Positions 1-5,588 are shown, numbered from the stretch's first letter. The stretch: 6,059 bases of DNA from Oscillospiraceae bacterium (GCA_017939025.1 JAGBAI010000032.1:1-6059); one strand, 5' to 3'. Numbers and translations are program-made. Notes: generated from the sequence alone by a model not told the origin.

Positions 1-138
1 GAATTTTCGTTGGCTGTTCTAAATTCGTCTTATACACGATTCTTAAACAATCCATTATAATTGTCCAAGGTGTTATAGTTTGTCTTTACGTTATTCAATT
101 TACAAGGTACAGTGTTCGCCGCTCGCTCTCGCTGACAG
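1..138 (-). promoter_or_regulatory. Probable rRNA operon leader (pre-16S) with boxA-like antitermination element
   Basis: This is the start of the transcript made by the three leftward promoters to its right. Read on the minus strand it contains ACTGTACCTTGTAAATTGAA at about 94-113. This resembles the boxA-type antitermination/processing element of Firmicutes rRNA leaders (Bacillus TGTTCTTTGAAAACTA), where a Nus complex assembles. No protein or tRNA fold was seen in it. The 16S gene itself would begin beyond position 1 and is not in the window, so the rRNA assignment rests on the promoter arrangement and the boxA-like motif. Confidence 0.7.
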
Positions 139-145
139 CTTGTTT

Positions 146-174
146 ATTCTAGCACATTCATTTCCGTTTGTCAA
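146..174 (-). promoter_or_regulatory. Sigma-A promoter P3, nearest the rRNA genes
   Basis: On the minus strand the -35 is TTGACA (169-174, perfect consensus), the spacer is 17 bp and the -10 is TAGAAT (146-151). The seventh base after the -10 is G (139), the predicted initiating nucleotide. Three phased A6 tracts lie just upstream. This is the strongest of three promoters repeated at 102-bp intervals. Confidence 0.88.
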
Positions 175-205
175 GAACTTTTTTCAAGTTTTTTCAAACT
201 TTTTT
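175..205 (-). promoter_or_regulatory. Phased A-tract UP element of promoter P3
   Basis: On the minus strand, three runs of exactly six A lie upstream of the -35 at plus positions 179-184, 189-194 and 200-205. Their starts are 10 and 11 bp apart, about one helical turn. Such phased tracts curve DNA and bind the RNA polymerase alpha C-terminal domain, as in rRNA promoters. The equivalent position of P2 keeps one A6 run (281-286) and an A4 run (293-296), and P1 keeps only short runs, so predicted upstream activation falls from P3 to P1. Confidence 0.6.
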
Positions 206-247
206 GAAGTGTTTCGAACCGCTCGTTGCTCGCTGAGCAACTTCGCT

Positions 248-276
248 ATATTAGCATATCCGGTTCCATTTGTCAA
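248..276 (-). promoter_or_regulatory. Sigma-A promoter P2
   Basis: Minus strand -35 TTGACA (271-276), 17-bp spacer, -10 TAATAT (248-253), predicted initiating G at 241. It lies exactly 102 bp upstream of P3. The early transcript would form a hairpin, stem GTTGCTC/GAGCAAC with a 3-nt loop (225-241), just before the upstream A-tracts of P3. Confidence 0.88.
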
Positions 277-349
277 GAACTTTTTTCATTTCTTTTCAAA
301 TTTCTTCCCGTTTCGCTGTTTTCTTGCGTCACCTCGCGGCGACTTCGAT

Positions 350-378
350 ATACTACCACGTCATGTCTATTTTGTCAA
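350..378 (-). promoter_or_regulatory. Sigma-A promoter P1, farthest upstream
   Basis: Minus strand -35 TTGACA (373-378), 17-bp spacer, -10 TAGTAT (350-355), predicted initiating G at 343. It is again exactly 102 bp from P2. The start of its transcript can form a short hairpin (GTCGCC, loop GCGA, GGTGAC). It lies about 50 bp downstream of the hpf terminator, so the array is insulated from hpf transcription. Confidence 0.83.
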
Positions 379-428
379 GCATTATTTTACAAATTTCTCC
401 AGCTTTTTCTGTACACCTTGACAGCACG

Positions 429-455
429 AAAAAGGAGCCTCTTTCGAGGCTCCTT
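429..455 (-). terminator. Rho-independent terminator of hpf
   Basis: Minus strand: perfect 10-bp stem AAGGAGCCTC/GAGGCTCCTT (446-455 and 432-441) with a 4-nt GAAA loop, running into five consecutive T (433-429). It starts 13 bp after the hpf stop codon. Confidence 0.9.
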
Positions 456-467
456 ATCTACTATATC

Positions 468-1007
468 TTATTCCACGTCATCGATCAGACCGTAGCCGCC
501 GTCGTTTCTCTTATATACCACAGCAAAGCTTCCGCCGTTGTCCTCATCCCGGAAAGCGAAGAAGTTATGATCCAGAAGATTCATCTGCATAACAGCCTCT
601 TCTCTGGTCATGGGCTTGAAGTAGAACTTCTTAGCCTTGACAATGGACAAATCTTCTTCCGTTGCTTCCGGTACGAAGGAAGTTTCCTCCTGTACGCTGC
701 GAACGAAAGCATCCTGCTTCAGTCTTCTTGCCAGGCGGGTCTTGTTTTTACGGATCTGGCCTTCGATGGTACCAACTGCTGCGTCAATGGATGCAAACAT
801 ATCGGATGTGCTCTCTGTTGCCCGGAACCAGGTACCTGCACCGTGAACGGTGAGTTCTGCATTATTCCGGTTCTTCTCCACAGAGAAAACAATTACTGCT
901 TCCGCATCCTCCTCAAAATACCGTGCCAGCTTCATTACTTTCTTTTCAGCATAAGCGTGGACATTACCGGGGAGTTTGACTTTCTTTTCTCTAAACTGAA
1001 ATTTCAT
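468..1007 (-). CDS. hpf: Ribosome hibernation promoting factor, long form
   Basis: 179 aa. In stationary phase or starvation, long HPF binds the 30S decoding region and dimerises 70S ribosomes into inactive 100S particles. The S30AE fold (beta-alpha-beta-beta-beta-alpha) occupies about residues 1-98, from MKFQFREKKVKL through the basic helix IRKNKTRLARRLK. After a linker (about 99-120), the C-terminal dimerisation domain spans 121-177 with the family motif KPMTREEAVMQM (131-142), then LLDHNFFAFRDE and the ending YKRNDGGYGLI. Length is normal for the Gram-positive long form. I chose the ATG at 1007 because AAAGGAG sits 9 nt upstream; the frame is open to an upstream start at 1031, which has no such site. 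The gene has its own promoter and terminator and lies directly upstream of a probable rRNA operon in the same direction. Confidence 0.95.
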   Translation of the reverse strand: MKFQFREKKVKLPGNVHAYAEKKVMKLARYFEEDAEAVIVFSVEKNRNNAELTVHGAGTWFRATESTSDMFASIDAAVGTIEGQIRKNKTRLARRLKQDAFVRSVQEETSFVPEATEEDLSIVKAKKFYFKPMTREEAVMQMNLLDHNFFAFRDEDNGGSFAVVYKRNDGGYGLIDDVE

Positions 1008-1016
1008 ATGCGGCAG

Positions 1017-1023
1017 CTCCTTT
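1017..1023 (-). promoter_or_regulatory. Ribosome binding site deciding the hpf start
   Basis: AAAGGAG on the minus strand, 9 nt from the ATG at 1007. It lies between that ATG and the in-frame upstream candidate at 1031, and so selects the shorter protein. Confidence 0.8.
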
Positions 1024-1028
1024 CGTGT

Positions 1029-1044
1029 CACCGGTCATCCGGTG
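1029..1044 (-). promoter_or_regulatory. 5'-end hairpin in the hpf leader
   Basis: CACCGG, loop ATGA, CCGGTG on the minus strand. From the promoter position, transcription should start near 1045, so the hairpin would sit at the very 5' end of the mRNA and stop 5 nt before the ribosome binding site. No T run follows, so it is not a terminator. A role in protecting the mRNA 5' end or tuning translation is inference. Confidence 0.5.
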
Positions 1045-1051
1045 TACTTAT

Positions 1052-1080
1052 ACTATACCACGATTTACTATCAGCGGCAA
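1052..1080 (-). promoter_or_regulatory. Sigma-A-type promoter of hpf
   Basis: Minus strand -35 TTGCCG (1075-1080), 17-bp spacer, -10 TATAGT (1052-1057). It fits wholly inside the 79-bp gap between the DUF4364 stop codon and the hpf start, so hpf can be transcribed alone. No stress-sigma motif was recognised. Confidence 0.65.
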
Positions 1081-1086
1081 GGTCTG

Positions 1087-1629
1087 TCAGTCATCTATTT
1101 CGTCTTCGTCATCCAGCAGTTCTGTCATGGTCAGATTGTAGACAGCCTCCGCCTTCTTCTCAAACAGCTTGCTCAGCCGTACGGCCTGGCGGCTGTCCGG
1201 AGCCATCAGTTCCAGCGTCATCAGATTCCCCGTATCATCGTCCAGAGACATCAGCACGGAATAGTCACCGCTCTCTCTGGGGATAATCTGGGTTTTCACA
1301 TAACTGCTGCGGCGGATCTGCCGGTTGAACTTATTGACAGCATTCTCTGCCCGGCACTTGACAGTATAGGCAATGGAATCCTCCGTCAGCGAGCCGGTCT
1401 CCCTGCCCTTTTCCGTGATTTCATAGGACTCTTCTGGCAGCTCCTTCAGATGACCGGATTTGACCATTTCCGGCACGGCTGTGCAGACATCGAAATAGCT
1501 CAGGCAGTCATCCTGGTAGCTCAGCTCATAGAGCTGCTGGATGGTCACCGGATAATTCACCCGGGCCATGACAAACAGGATCAGAACCTTCACATCCATC
1601 ATATCATGGATAAAACCAAGTCTCTGCAT
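1087..1629 (-). CDS. DUF4364 family winged-helix protein
   Basis: 180 aa, probably cytoplasmic, with no signal peptide or membrane segment. Residues about 10-85 look like a winged helix-turn-helix: a leading helix DVKVLILFVMARV, the helix TIQQLYELS, a recognition-type stretch with CTAVPEMVKSGHL, and a wing with EESYEITEKGRE. The rest (YSVLMSLDDDTGNLMTLEL, then a helical SRQAVRLSKLFEKKAEAVYN) and the acidic end DDEDEIDD match the overall layout of DUF4364 (Pfam PF14277), a clostridial family of unknown function. A DNA-binding regulator is inferred from the fold, and the target is unknown. I chose the ATG at 1629 because AGAGGTGA lies 4 nt upstream; an ATG at 1650 is in frame but overlaps the predicted -10 box. 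No terminator separates it from hpf, so read-through is possible. Confidence 0.8.
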   Translation of the reverse strand: MQRLGFIHDMMDVKVLILFVMARVNYPVTIQQLYELSYQDDCLSYFDVCTAVPEMVKSGHLKELPEESYEITEKGRETGSLTEDSIAYTVKCRAENAVNKFNRQIRRSSYVKTQIIPRESGDYSVLMSLDDDTGNLMTLELMAPDSRQAVRLSKLFEKKAEAVYNLTMTELLDDEDEIDD

Positions 1630-1648
1630 ACGATCACCTCTTACATTC

Positions 1649-1676
1649 ATTATACAAAATCCTTCTGAAAAATCAA
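1649..1676 (-). promoter_or_regulatory. Promoter of the DUF4364 gene
   Basis: Minus strand -10 TATAAT (1649-1654, perfect consensus) with -35 TTGATT (1671-1676) at 16 bp. Transcription would begin near 1642, leaving a leader of about 13 nt in which the ribosome binding site (1634-1641) is at or next to the 5' end. Confidence 0.65.
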
Positions 1677-1705
1677 GCACAATAGAACAAAGACCAACAT
1701 ATTCT
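1677..1705 (+). promoter_or_regulatory. Candidate mother-cell (sigma-E or sigma-K type) promoter of dpaA-dpaB
   Basis: Plus strand CATATTCT (1698-1705) resembles the -10 of sigma-E (CATACAAT-like) and sigma-K (CATA...T). GCACAAT (1677-1683) lies 14 bp upstream and matches the sigma-E -35 consensus KMATATT at 5 of 7 positions. No sigma-A promoter is evident in this orientation. The predicted start is close to the ribosome binding site, giving a very short leader. The call is tentative and helped by the sporulation role of the operon. Confidence 0.35.
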
Positions 1706-1710
1706 GTTGT

Positions 1711-1718
1711 AAAGGAGG
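1711..1718 (+). promoter_or_regulatory. Ribosome binding site that favours a TTG start for dpaA
   Basis: AAAGGAGG ends one base before the ATG at 1720, too close for initiation, but is 7 nt from the in-frame TTG at 1726, the ideal distance. This points to the TTG as the real start. Confidence 0.7.
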
Positions 1719-1725
1719 GATGCTT

Positions 1726-2484
1726 TTGCCAAACAAACTGATTTACCCCGCAGGCACCACGCCAGCCTGCCAATATGCCGCCGGGCTACTGTCAGATCTG
1801 GGATACGCACTGACGGATCATCCTGCCCCCGAGATCACCCATCTGCTTCTGGATGTTCCCAGCTTCCGCTCTGACGGACTTCTCCGAAACGGTGATGATC
1901 CGGAAAAACTGCTGTCTATGCTGCCGGAAAATGTAACCGTCATCGGAGGAAACCTGAACCACCAGGCACTTGCCGGGCGGAAGCGGCTGGACTTGCTTCA
2001 AGACACCGTTTATCTTGCCCGGAACGCAGCCATCACCGCTCACTGTGCTCTGGAAGTCGCCGCGCCGTTGCTGAAAACCACCTTCGCTGACACCCCAACG
2101 CTGATTCTGGGTTGGGGCCGCATTGGCAAGTGCCTTGCAAAGCTGCTGAAGGGACTCCATTGCCCCGTGACTGTCGCTGCCAGAAAAGAAGCAGACCGGG
2201 CCATGCTGAAAGCGCTGGACTACGAAACTGTGGATTATGGGCAGCTTCCCAATATTCTGCCCCAGTTCAGGCTTTTGTTCAACACCGTTCCTGCGGCGGT
2301 TCTGGATACAGAAGTCCTCAGCCGCTGCTGTAACTGCACCAAAATTGAGCTGGCCTCCGGCAAAGCTCTGGATGGCCCCGATGTGGTCATAGCCCAGGGA
2401 CTGCCCGGGATCCATGCCCCGGAGTCCTCCGGAAGACTCATCGCCCAAAGCATTTTCCGTTTATGGAAGGAGCAATCAACATGA
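1726..2484 (+). CDS. dpaA: Dipicolinate synthase subunit A
   Basis: 252 aa from the TTG (254 aa if the ATG at 1720 is used). With DpaB it oxidises (tetra)hydrodipicolinate from the lysine pathway to dipicolinic acid, made in the mother cell and loaded into the spore core. The NAD(P)-binding Rossmann motif is at residues 127-141 (ILGWGRIGKCLAKLL, GxGxxG type), followed by VTVAARKEADRAMLKAL. Further family motifs are FNTVPAAVLD (185-194), KIELAS (206-211) and GLPGIHAPESSGRLIAQS (225-242). It is about 45 residues shorter than Bacillus SpoVFA (297 aa). The loss is in the N-terminal domain, which starts YPAGTTPACQYAAGLL and lacks the usual glycine-rich GGD opening. It overlaps dpaB by four bases (ATGA), implying translational coupling. 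Confidence 0.9.
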   Translation: MPNKLIYPAGTTPACQYAAGLLSDLGYALTDHPAPEITHLLLDVPSFRSDGLLRNGDDPEKLLSMLPENVTVIGGNLNHQALAGRKRLDLLQDTVYLARNAAITAHCALEVAAPLLKTTFADTPTLILGWGRIGKCLAKLLKGLHCPVTVAARKEADRAMLKALDYETVDYGQLPNILPQFRLLFNTVPAAVLDTEVLSRCCNCTKIELASGKALDGPDVVIAQGLPGIHAPESSGRLIAQSIFRLWKEQST

Positions 2485-3041
2485 ATGTCGGATTCGCCCT
2501 GTGCGGTTCCTTTTGTACATACGCCAGCGTTTTCCCCGTCATGGAACTGTTGAGCCGTGACTATCAGGTGACCCCCATTTTCTCAGAAGTAGCCTACACC
2601 ACCGACAGCCGCTTCGGAACTGCTGCCGAGCACATCGAAACTGCCCGGGAGCTGTGCGGTACGCACCCCCTGCACACCATCGCCCAGGTGGAACCCATTG
2701 GCCCAAAGAAGCTTTTTGACATTCTGGTAGTTGCCCCCTGCACAGGAAACACCCTTGCCAAGCTGGCCCACGGCATTGCTGACGGGCCGGTGACCATGGC
2801 TGTCAAAAGTCACCTGCGCAACGGCCGCCCGGTGCTGATTGCTGTTTCCACCAATGATGCCCTGGGAGCCGCTGCCGAAAACATCGGCAGACTTCTTGCC
2901 CGGAAACACATTTACTTTGTCCCCTATGGCCAGGATGATCCCACCGGGAAGCCCTGCAGTATGGTGGCCGATTTCACTATGATCCCCAAAGCACTGGAAG
3001 AGGCTCTGGAAGGACGGCAGCTGCAGCCGGTTTTATTGTAA
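2481..3041 (+). CDS. dpaB: Dipicolinate synthase subunit B
   Basis: 186 aa, a flavoprotein-fold (PF02441, HFCD type) partner of DpaA in dipicolinate synthesis. Visible family motifs are the N-terminal strand and loop MNVGFALCGSFCTY (1-14), TDSRFG (41-46), EPIGPKKLFDILVVAPCTGN (71-90), followed by TLAKLAHGIADGPV, RPVLIAVSTNDALG (116-129), and VPYGQDDPTGKPCSMVADF (147-165). It ends in LQPVLL, like Bacillus SpoVFB, and has normal length. I chose the ATG at 2481 because GGAAGGAG lies about 8 nt upstream; an in-frame ATG at 2463 has no such site. The start overlaps the dpaA stop codon (ATGA). No lysine-pathway genes follow, unlike the Bacillus spoVF locus, because a strong terminator ends the operon here. 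Confidence 0.94.
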   Translation: MNVGFALCGSFCTYASVFPVMELLSRDYQVTPIFSEVAYTTDSRFGTAAEHIETARELCGTHPLHTIAQVEPIGPKKLFDILVVAPCTGNTLAKLAHGIADGPVTMAVKSHLRNGRPVLIAVSTNDALGAAAENIGRLLARKHIYFVPYGQDDPTGKPCSMVADFTMIPKALEEALEGRQLQPVLL

Positions 3042-3071
3042 GCGTGCAGTGTTAGTTTGTGTAAATAATGC

Positions 3072-3111
3072 AAAAGGCATGACACTGGTATTGTCCAGGT
3101 CATGCCTTTTT
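3072..3111 (+). terminator. Terminator of dpaA-dpaB, possibly bidirectional
   Basis: 12-bp stem AAAAGGCATGAC/GTCATGCCTTTT (3072-3083, 3099-3110), extended inward past a one-base bulge by CTGG/CCAG with loop TATTGT, followed by a T5 run (3107-3111). On the minus strand the stem runs into TTTTGCATTATTT, so it may also stop nadE transcripts. No separate nadE terminator is visible in 3112-3181. Confidence 0.9.
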
Positions 3112-3181
3112 ACATTTGCTTATATATAAAGTGTTACAGGAAAGAAACGCAACTCCACGTTTTACGCTCCGCACGCCGCAC

Positions 3182-5101
3182 TTATAAGCTTTCCGCTTCT
3201 GCCAGCCAGATTCTGGCGGTGGCATCGCTGGGCATCATCCAGTCGCCTCTGGGGCCCAGGCCAACGGGGCCCACCTTGGCACCATCGGGCATGCAGCTGC
3301 GTTTGAACTGCTGGGTAAAGAAGCGGCGGTAGAAGCTGGTCAGCCACTTTTTCACCGTTGCGGCATCGAAGTCATTGGCAAAAGCCCGGCAGGCCATGGT
3401 ATAAATCTTCTCCGGGGTAAAACCATAGCGCAGAGAATGGTAAATGAAGAAATCATGCAGCGCGTAGGGGCCCACCAGATCTTCGGTCTGCTGGCTGATC
3501 TTGCCCTCTGCGTCGGGAGGCAGCAGTTCGGGGCTGATGGGGGTATCCAGCACATCCTGGAGCACATCATGGGCCACAGCAAAGCTTTCCGTCTCGGAAA
3601 TGGCATCGATCATCCAGCGCATCAGGGTCTTGGGTACCGTGCCGTTGACACCGTACATGCTCATATGGTCACCGTTGTAGGTGCACCAACCCAGAGCCAG
3701 CTCACTTAAGTCGCCGGTACCCACCACGATACCGCCCACCACGCTCGCATAGTCCATCAGGATCTGGGTGCGCTCCCGGGCCTGGGCATTTTCGTAGGTG
3801 GCGTTGTGGACAGAAATATCATGGCCGATATCCGCAAAGTGCTGAGTCACCGCATCCTTGATGACGATTTCCTTGCAGCTGATGCCCAGCTTGCGCATCA
3901 GCTCCCAGGCATTGTTGTAGGTACGGTCAGAGGTTCCGAAGCAGGGCATGGTCACGCCGTAAACATCGGTCATAGGCCGTCCCAGCTGCCGCATGGCTTC
4001 CACTGCCACCAGCAGCGCCAGGGTAGAATCCAGGCCGCCGGAAATGCCCACCACCGCATTGGCCCCGCCAATGGCAGTAAGACGCTGCTTCAGGCCCGTC
4101 ACCTGCAGCTGGAAAATGGAATTACAGTAAGCATGGCGCTCATGTTTGGTAGAGGGAATGAAGGGCAGCTTCTGCAAAGGATACAGCTTACCGTCAGAGC
4201 GGAGGTTTTCCACACCGCCCAGTTCCGTCAGCATGCCGCCGGCATAACGCTGCGCGGCGTTGCGGAAGGTGCCGTTTCTCCGGCGCTCAGAGCGGACACG
4301 GCCCAGGTCGCAGTCCTGCACCAGCATATAGTCAGAGGCCACAACTCCCTCGCTTTCCGCCAGGATCACGCCGTTTTCCGCAATGACACTGTGACCGGAA
4401 TACACCAGGTCAGTGGTGGATTCGGTAAAACCGGCGGAGGCGTAAGCATAGACACACAGGCCGCTTTCCGAGCAGGCCCGGATCCGCTGGGCCCGTCCTG
4501 CCTTTTTGCCCACCTGTTCCGGGGAGGCTGCCAGATTCAGTATCACTTCTGCGCCGTTCAGCGCCTGGAAGGCAGAGGGTGCAATGGGCGCAAACAGATC
4601 CTCGCAGATCTCGATGCCCACGGTAGTCTCTCCCACCCGGTACAGAAGATCCGTACCCACAGTGGCTTCCTGCCCCCCGATGGCGACCACAGCCCCCTCT
4701 TCAATGGCAGAGAACCAGCGGCTTTCATTCATTCCGCCGTAATCGGGCAGATAGGTCTTGGACACCAGTCCCCGCAGACAGCCGCCGGACACCACCGCCG
4801 CACAGTTGGCCAGCCGGATCCCCAGCCGCACCGGCAGGCCCAGCACTACCGTCAGGGCAGGGTATTTTTCCGAGCAGGCGAGAATTTCCTTCAGACCTGC
4901 CTCTACCGCGTTATGGAGCGTATCCTGATAGAACAGGTCACCACAGGTGTAGCCGGTCATCGCCAATTCCGGCAGCAGCAGGATATCGGCCTTCTGACCG
5001 TCAGCCTTTTCCATAAAGGCACAGATATCGGCAGTATTTTTCATAACGTCGCCCACTTTCACAGCAGGCACGGCACAGGCAATGCGGATATAATCCAGCA
5101 T
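3182..5101 (-). CDS. nadE: Glutamine-dependent NAD+ synthetase
   Basis: 639 aa. It makes NAD+ from deamido-NAD+ (nicotinate adenine dinucleotide), ATP and ammonia, the ammonia coming from glutamine through an internal tunnel. The N-terminal nitrilase-like amidase carries a complete catalytic triad: Glu45 (LLLPELAMTGY), Lys115 (SKTYLPDY) and Cys166 (GIEICEDLF), with LNLAASPEQ at 188-196. The C-terminal ATP-pyrophosphatase synthetase has the P-loop SGGLDST (354-360) after PFIPS, and then TMPCFGTSDRTYNNA, GTGDLSELALGWCTYNGDHM and VNGTVPKTL, diagnostic of this two-domain class. Length is normal. I chose the ATG at 5101 because GGGAGGG lies 6 nt upstream; an in-frame TTG at 5116 has no such site. 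It is a single-gene transcription unit converging on dpaB. Confidence 0.97.
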   Translation of the reverse strand: MLDYIRIACAVPAVKVGDVMKNTADICAFMEKADGQKADILLLPELAMTGYTCGDLFYQDTLHNAVEAGLKEILACSEKYPALTVVLGLPVRLGIRLANCAAVVSGGCLRGLVSKTYLPDYGGMNESRWFSAIEEGAVVAIGGQEATVGTDLLYRVGETTVGIEICEDLFAPIAPSAFQALNGAEVILNLAASPEQVGKKAGRAQRIRACSESGLCVYAYASAGFTESTTDLVYSGHSVIAENGVILAESEGVVASDYMLVQDCDLGRVRSERRRNGTFRNAAQRYAGGMLTELGGVENLRSDGKLYPLQKLPFIPSTKHERHAYCNSIFQLQVTGLKQRLTAIGGANAVVGISGGLDSTLALLVAVEAMRQLGRPMTDVYGVTMPCFGTSDRTYNNAWELMRKLGISCKEIVIKDAVTQHFADIGHDISVHNATYENAQARERTQILMDYASVVGGIVVGTGDLSELALGWCTYNGDHMSMYGVNGTVPKTLMRWMIDAISETESFAVAHDVLQDVLDTPISPELLPPDAEGKISQQTEDLVGPYALHDFFIYHSLRYGFTPEKIYTMACRAFANDFDAATVKKWLTSFYRRFFTQQFKRSCMPDGAKVGPVGLGPRGDWMMPSDATARIWLAEAESL

Positions 5102-5130
5102 GAGGATCCCTCCCAATATAAGTTATCCTT

Positions 5131-5159
5131 ATCATAGCACATTCTTTCCGAAATGCAAA
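5131..5159 (-). promoter_or_regulatory. Likely promoter of nadE
   Basis: Minus strand -10 TATGAT (5131-5136), 17-bp spacer, -35 TTTGCA (5154-5159, four of six consensus bases). It begins only about 10 bp past the T run of the left-end terminator hairpin, so nadE transcription is insulated from metK. No NAD-responsive operator was recognised. Confidence 0.6.
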
Positions 5160-5168
5160 GGGAATATG

Positions 5169-5195
5169 AAAAAGGACGGCGAAAATTCGCCGTCC
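5169..5195 (-). terminator. Canonical terminator hairpin at the left end of the palindromic element
   Basis: Minus strand stem GGACGGCGAA/TTCGCCGTCC with a 2-nt centre (or an 8-bp stem with a 6-nt loop) followed directly by T5 (5173-5169). It is the better-formed of two copies of this hairpin and may be the ancestral metK terminator, now separated from metK by the intervening element. Confidence 0.85.
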
Positions 5196-5196
5196 T
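5173..5196 (+). repeat. Left copy of a 24-bp direct repeat
   Basis: Identical in the same orientation to 5658-5681 over 24 bases, including the asymmetric AAAATT centre of the hairpin. The bases just outside differ. It flanks the 461-bp interval 5197-5657, as a target duplication would, although 24 bp is long for one. Confidence 0.85.
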
Positions 5197-5526
5197 CAGA
5201 CTGTTGAAATAGTATACGTTATTGTAATTGAAGTGCGGCAATGTTCCTTTCTTGTCCCGCCAAGAAAGGAACCAAAGAAGGCGGCATAGGGGAGGCGCTA
5301 CGAAAAAGCGCCCTCCCCTATGTACCCCTCCCGCCGCTTTTCTGGCCAGCGTCCAAAAATGTTCCGATTTTTGAACGCTTACAACTCAAAAACTTACAGT
5401 TTTTTCCCGGTAGACGCCGGAAAATCGGGACATTTTCCGGTGTCGGTCAGGGATGCGGCGGGAGGATTCTTAAGGAGGGCGCCTTTTGCGAAGCGCCTCC
5501 TTAAGTCGCCTTCTTTTGGTACTTTT

Positions 5527-5588
5527 ACGACTCGCTAAGTGCCGGGCTGCGCCCGGTTGCTCCCTGCATTGCGCCTGCGGGCGCTTAT
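5527..5588. other. 62-bp structured insertion inside the right-arm hairpin
   Basis: It splits what would otherwise be an intact hairpin, GTACTTTT-CTTG, loop GCGAAG, CAAG-AAAAGTAC. It has its own structure: an outer helix TAAGTGCC/GGCGCTTA (5536-5543, 5580-5587, one G-U pair), CCGGGC/GCCCGG with loop TGC (5542-5556) and GCGCC/GGCGC with loop TGCG (5571-5584). These helices overlap in part and so are alternatives. The left arm has no counterpart. Confidence 0.65.

Larger units (their letters stand above)
139..400 (-). repeat. Three tandem 102-bp promoter units
   Basis: The -10 boxes (146, 248, 350) and the -35 boxes (169, 271, 373) recur at exactly 102 bp. Units are best bounded at the predicted initiating G: 139-240, 241-342 and 343 to about 400, the last cut short before the hpf terminator. 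Units share the core promoter and the downstream CGAAG-type start region but have diverged elsewhere. They look like old tandem duplications of one rRNA promoter with strong selection on the promoter core. Confidence 0.8.

Noticed and set aside
54..59. A perfect TATAAT on the minus strand inside the rRNA leader
   Set aside because: No -35 at a workable distance: the nearest TTGACA-like sequence would need a spacer of about 21 bp. It is more likely ordinary AT-rich leader.
80..421. Open frame of 113 codons on the plus strand with a 34-residue repeat pattern
   Set aside because: The periodicity comes from the 102-bp promoter repeats on the opposite strand (102 is a multiple of 3). It has no ribosome binding site, and its phenylalanine-rich runs are just the T-tracts.
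1029..1044. Terminator between the DUF4364 gene and hpf
   Set aside because: The stem is only 6 bp, has no T run after it on the minus strand, and lies downstream of the predicted hpf promoter.
270..1286. 338-codon plus-strand frame overlapping hpf
   Set aside because: It runs antisense through a clear hpf gene, its terminator and part of the DUF4364 gene, and resembles no protein family.
3806..5137. 443-codon plus-strand frame
   Set aside because: It is antisense to nadE, whose catalytic residues and motifs are all intact on the minus strand. The histidine- and glutamine-rich composition is typical of an opposite-strand shadow.
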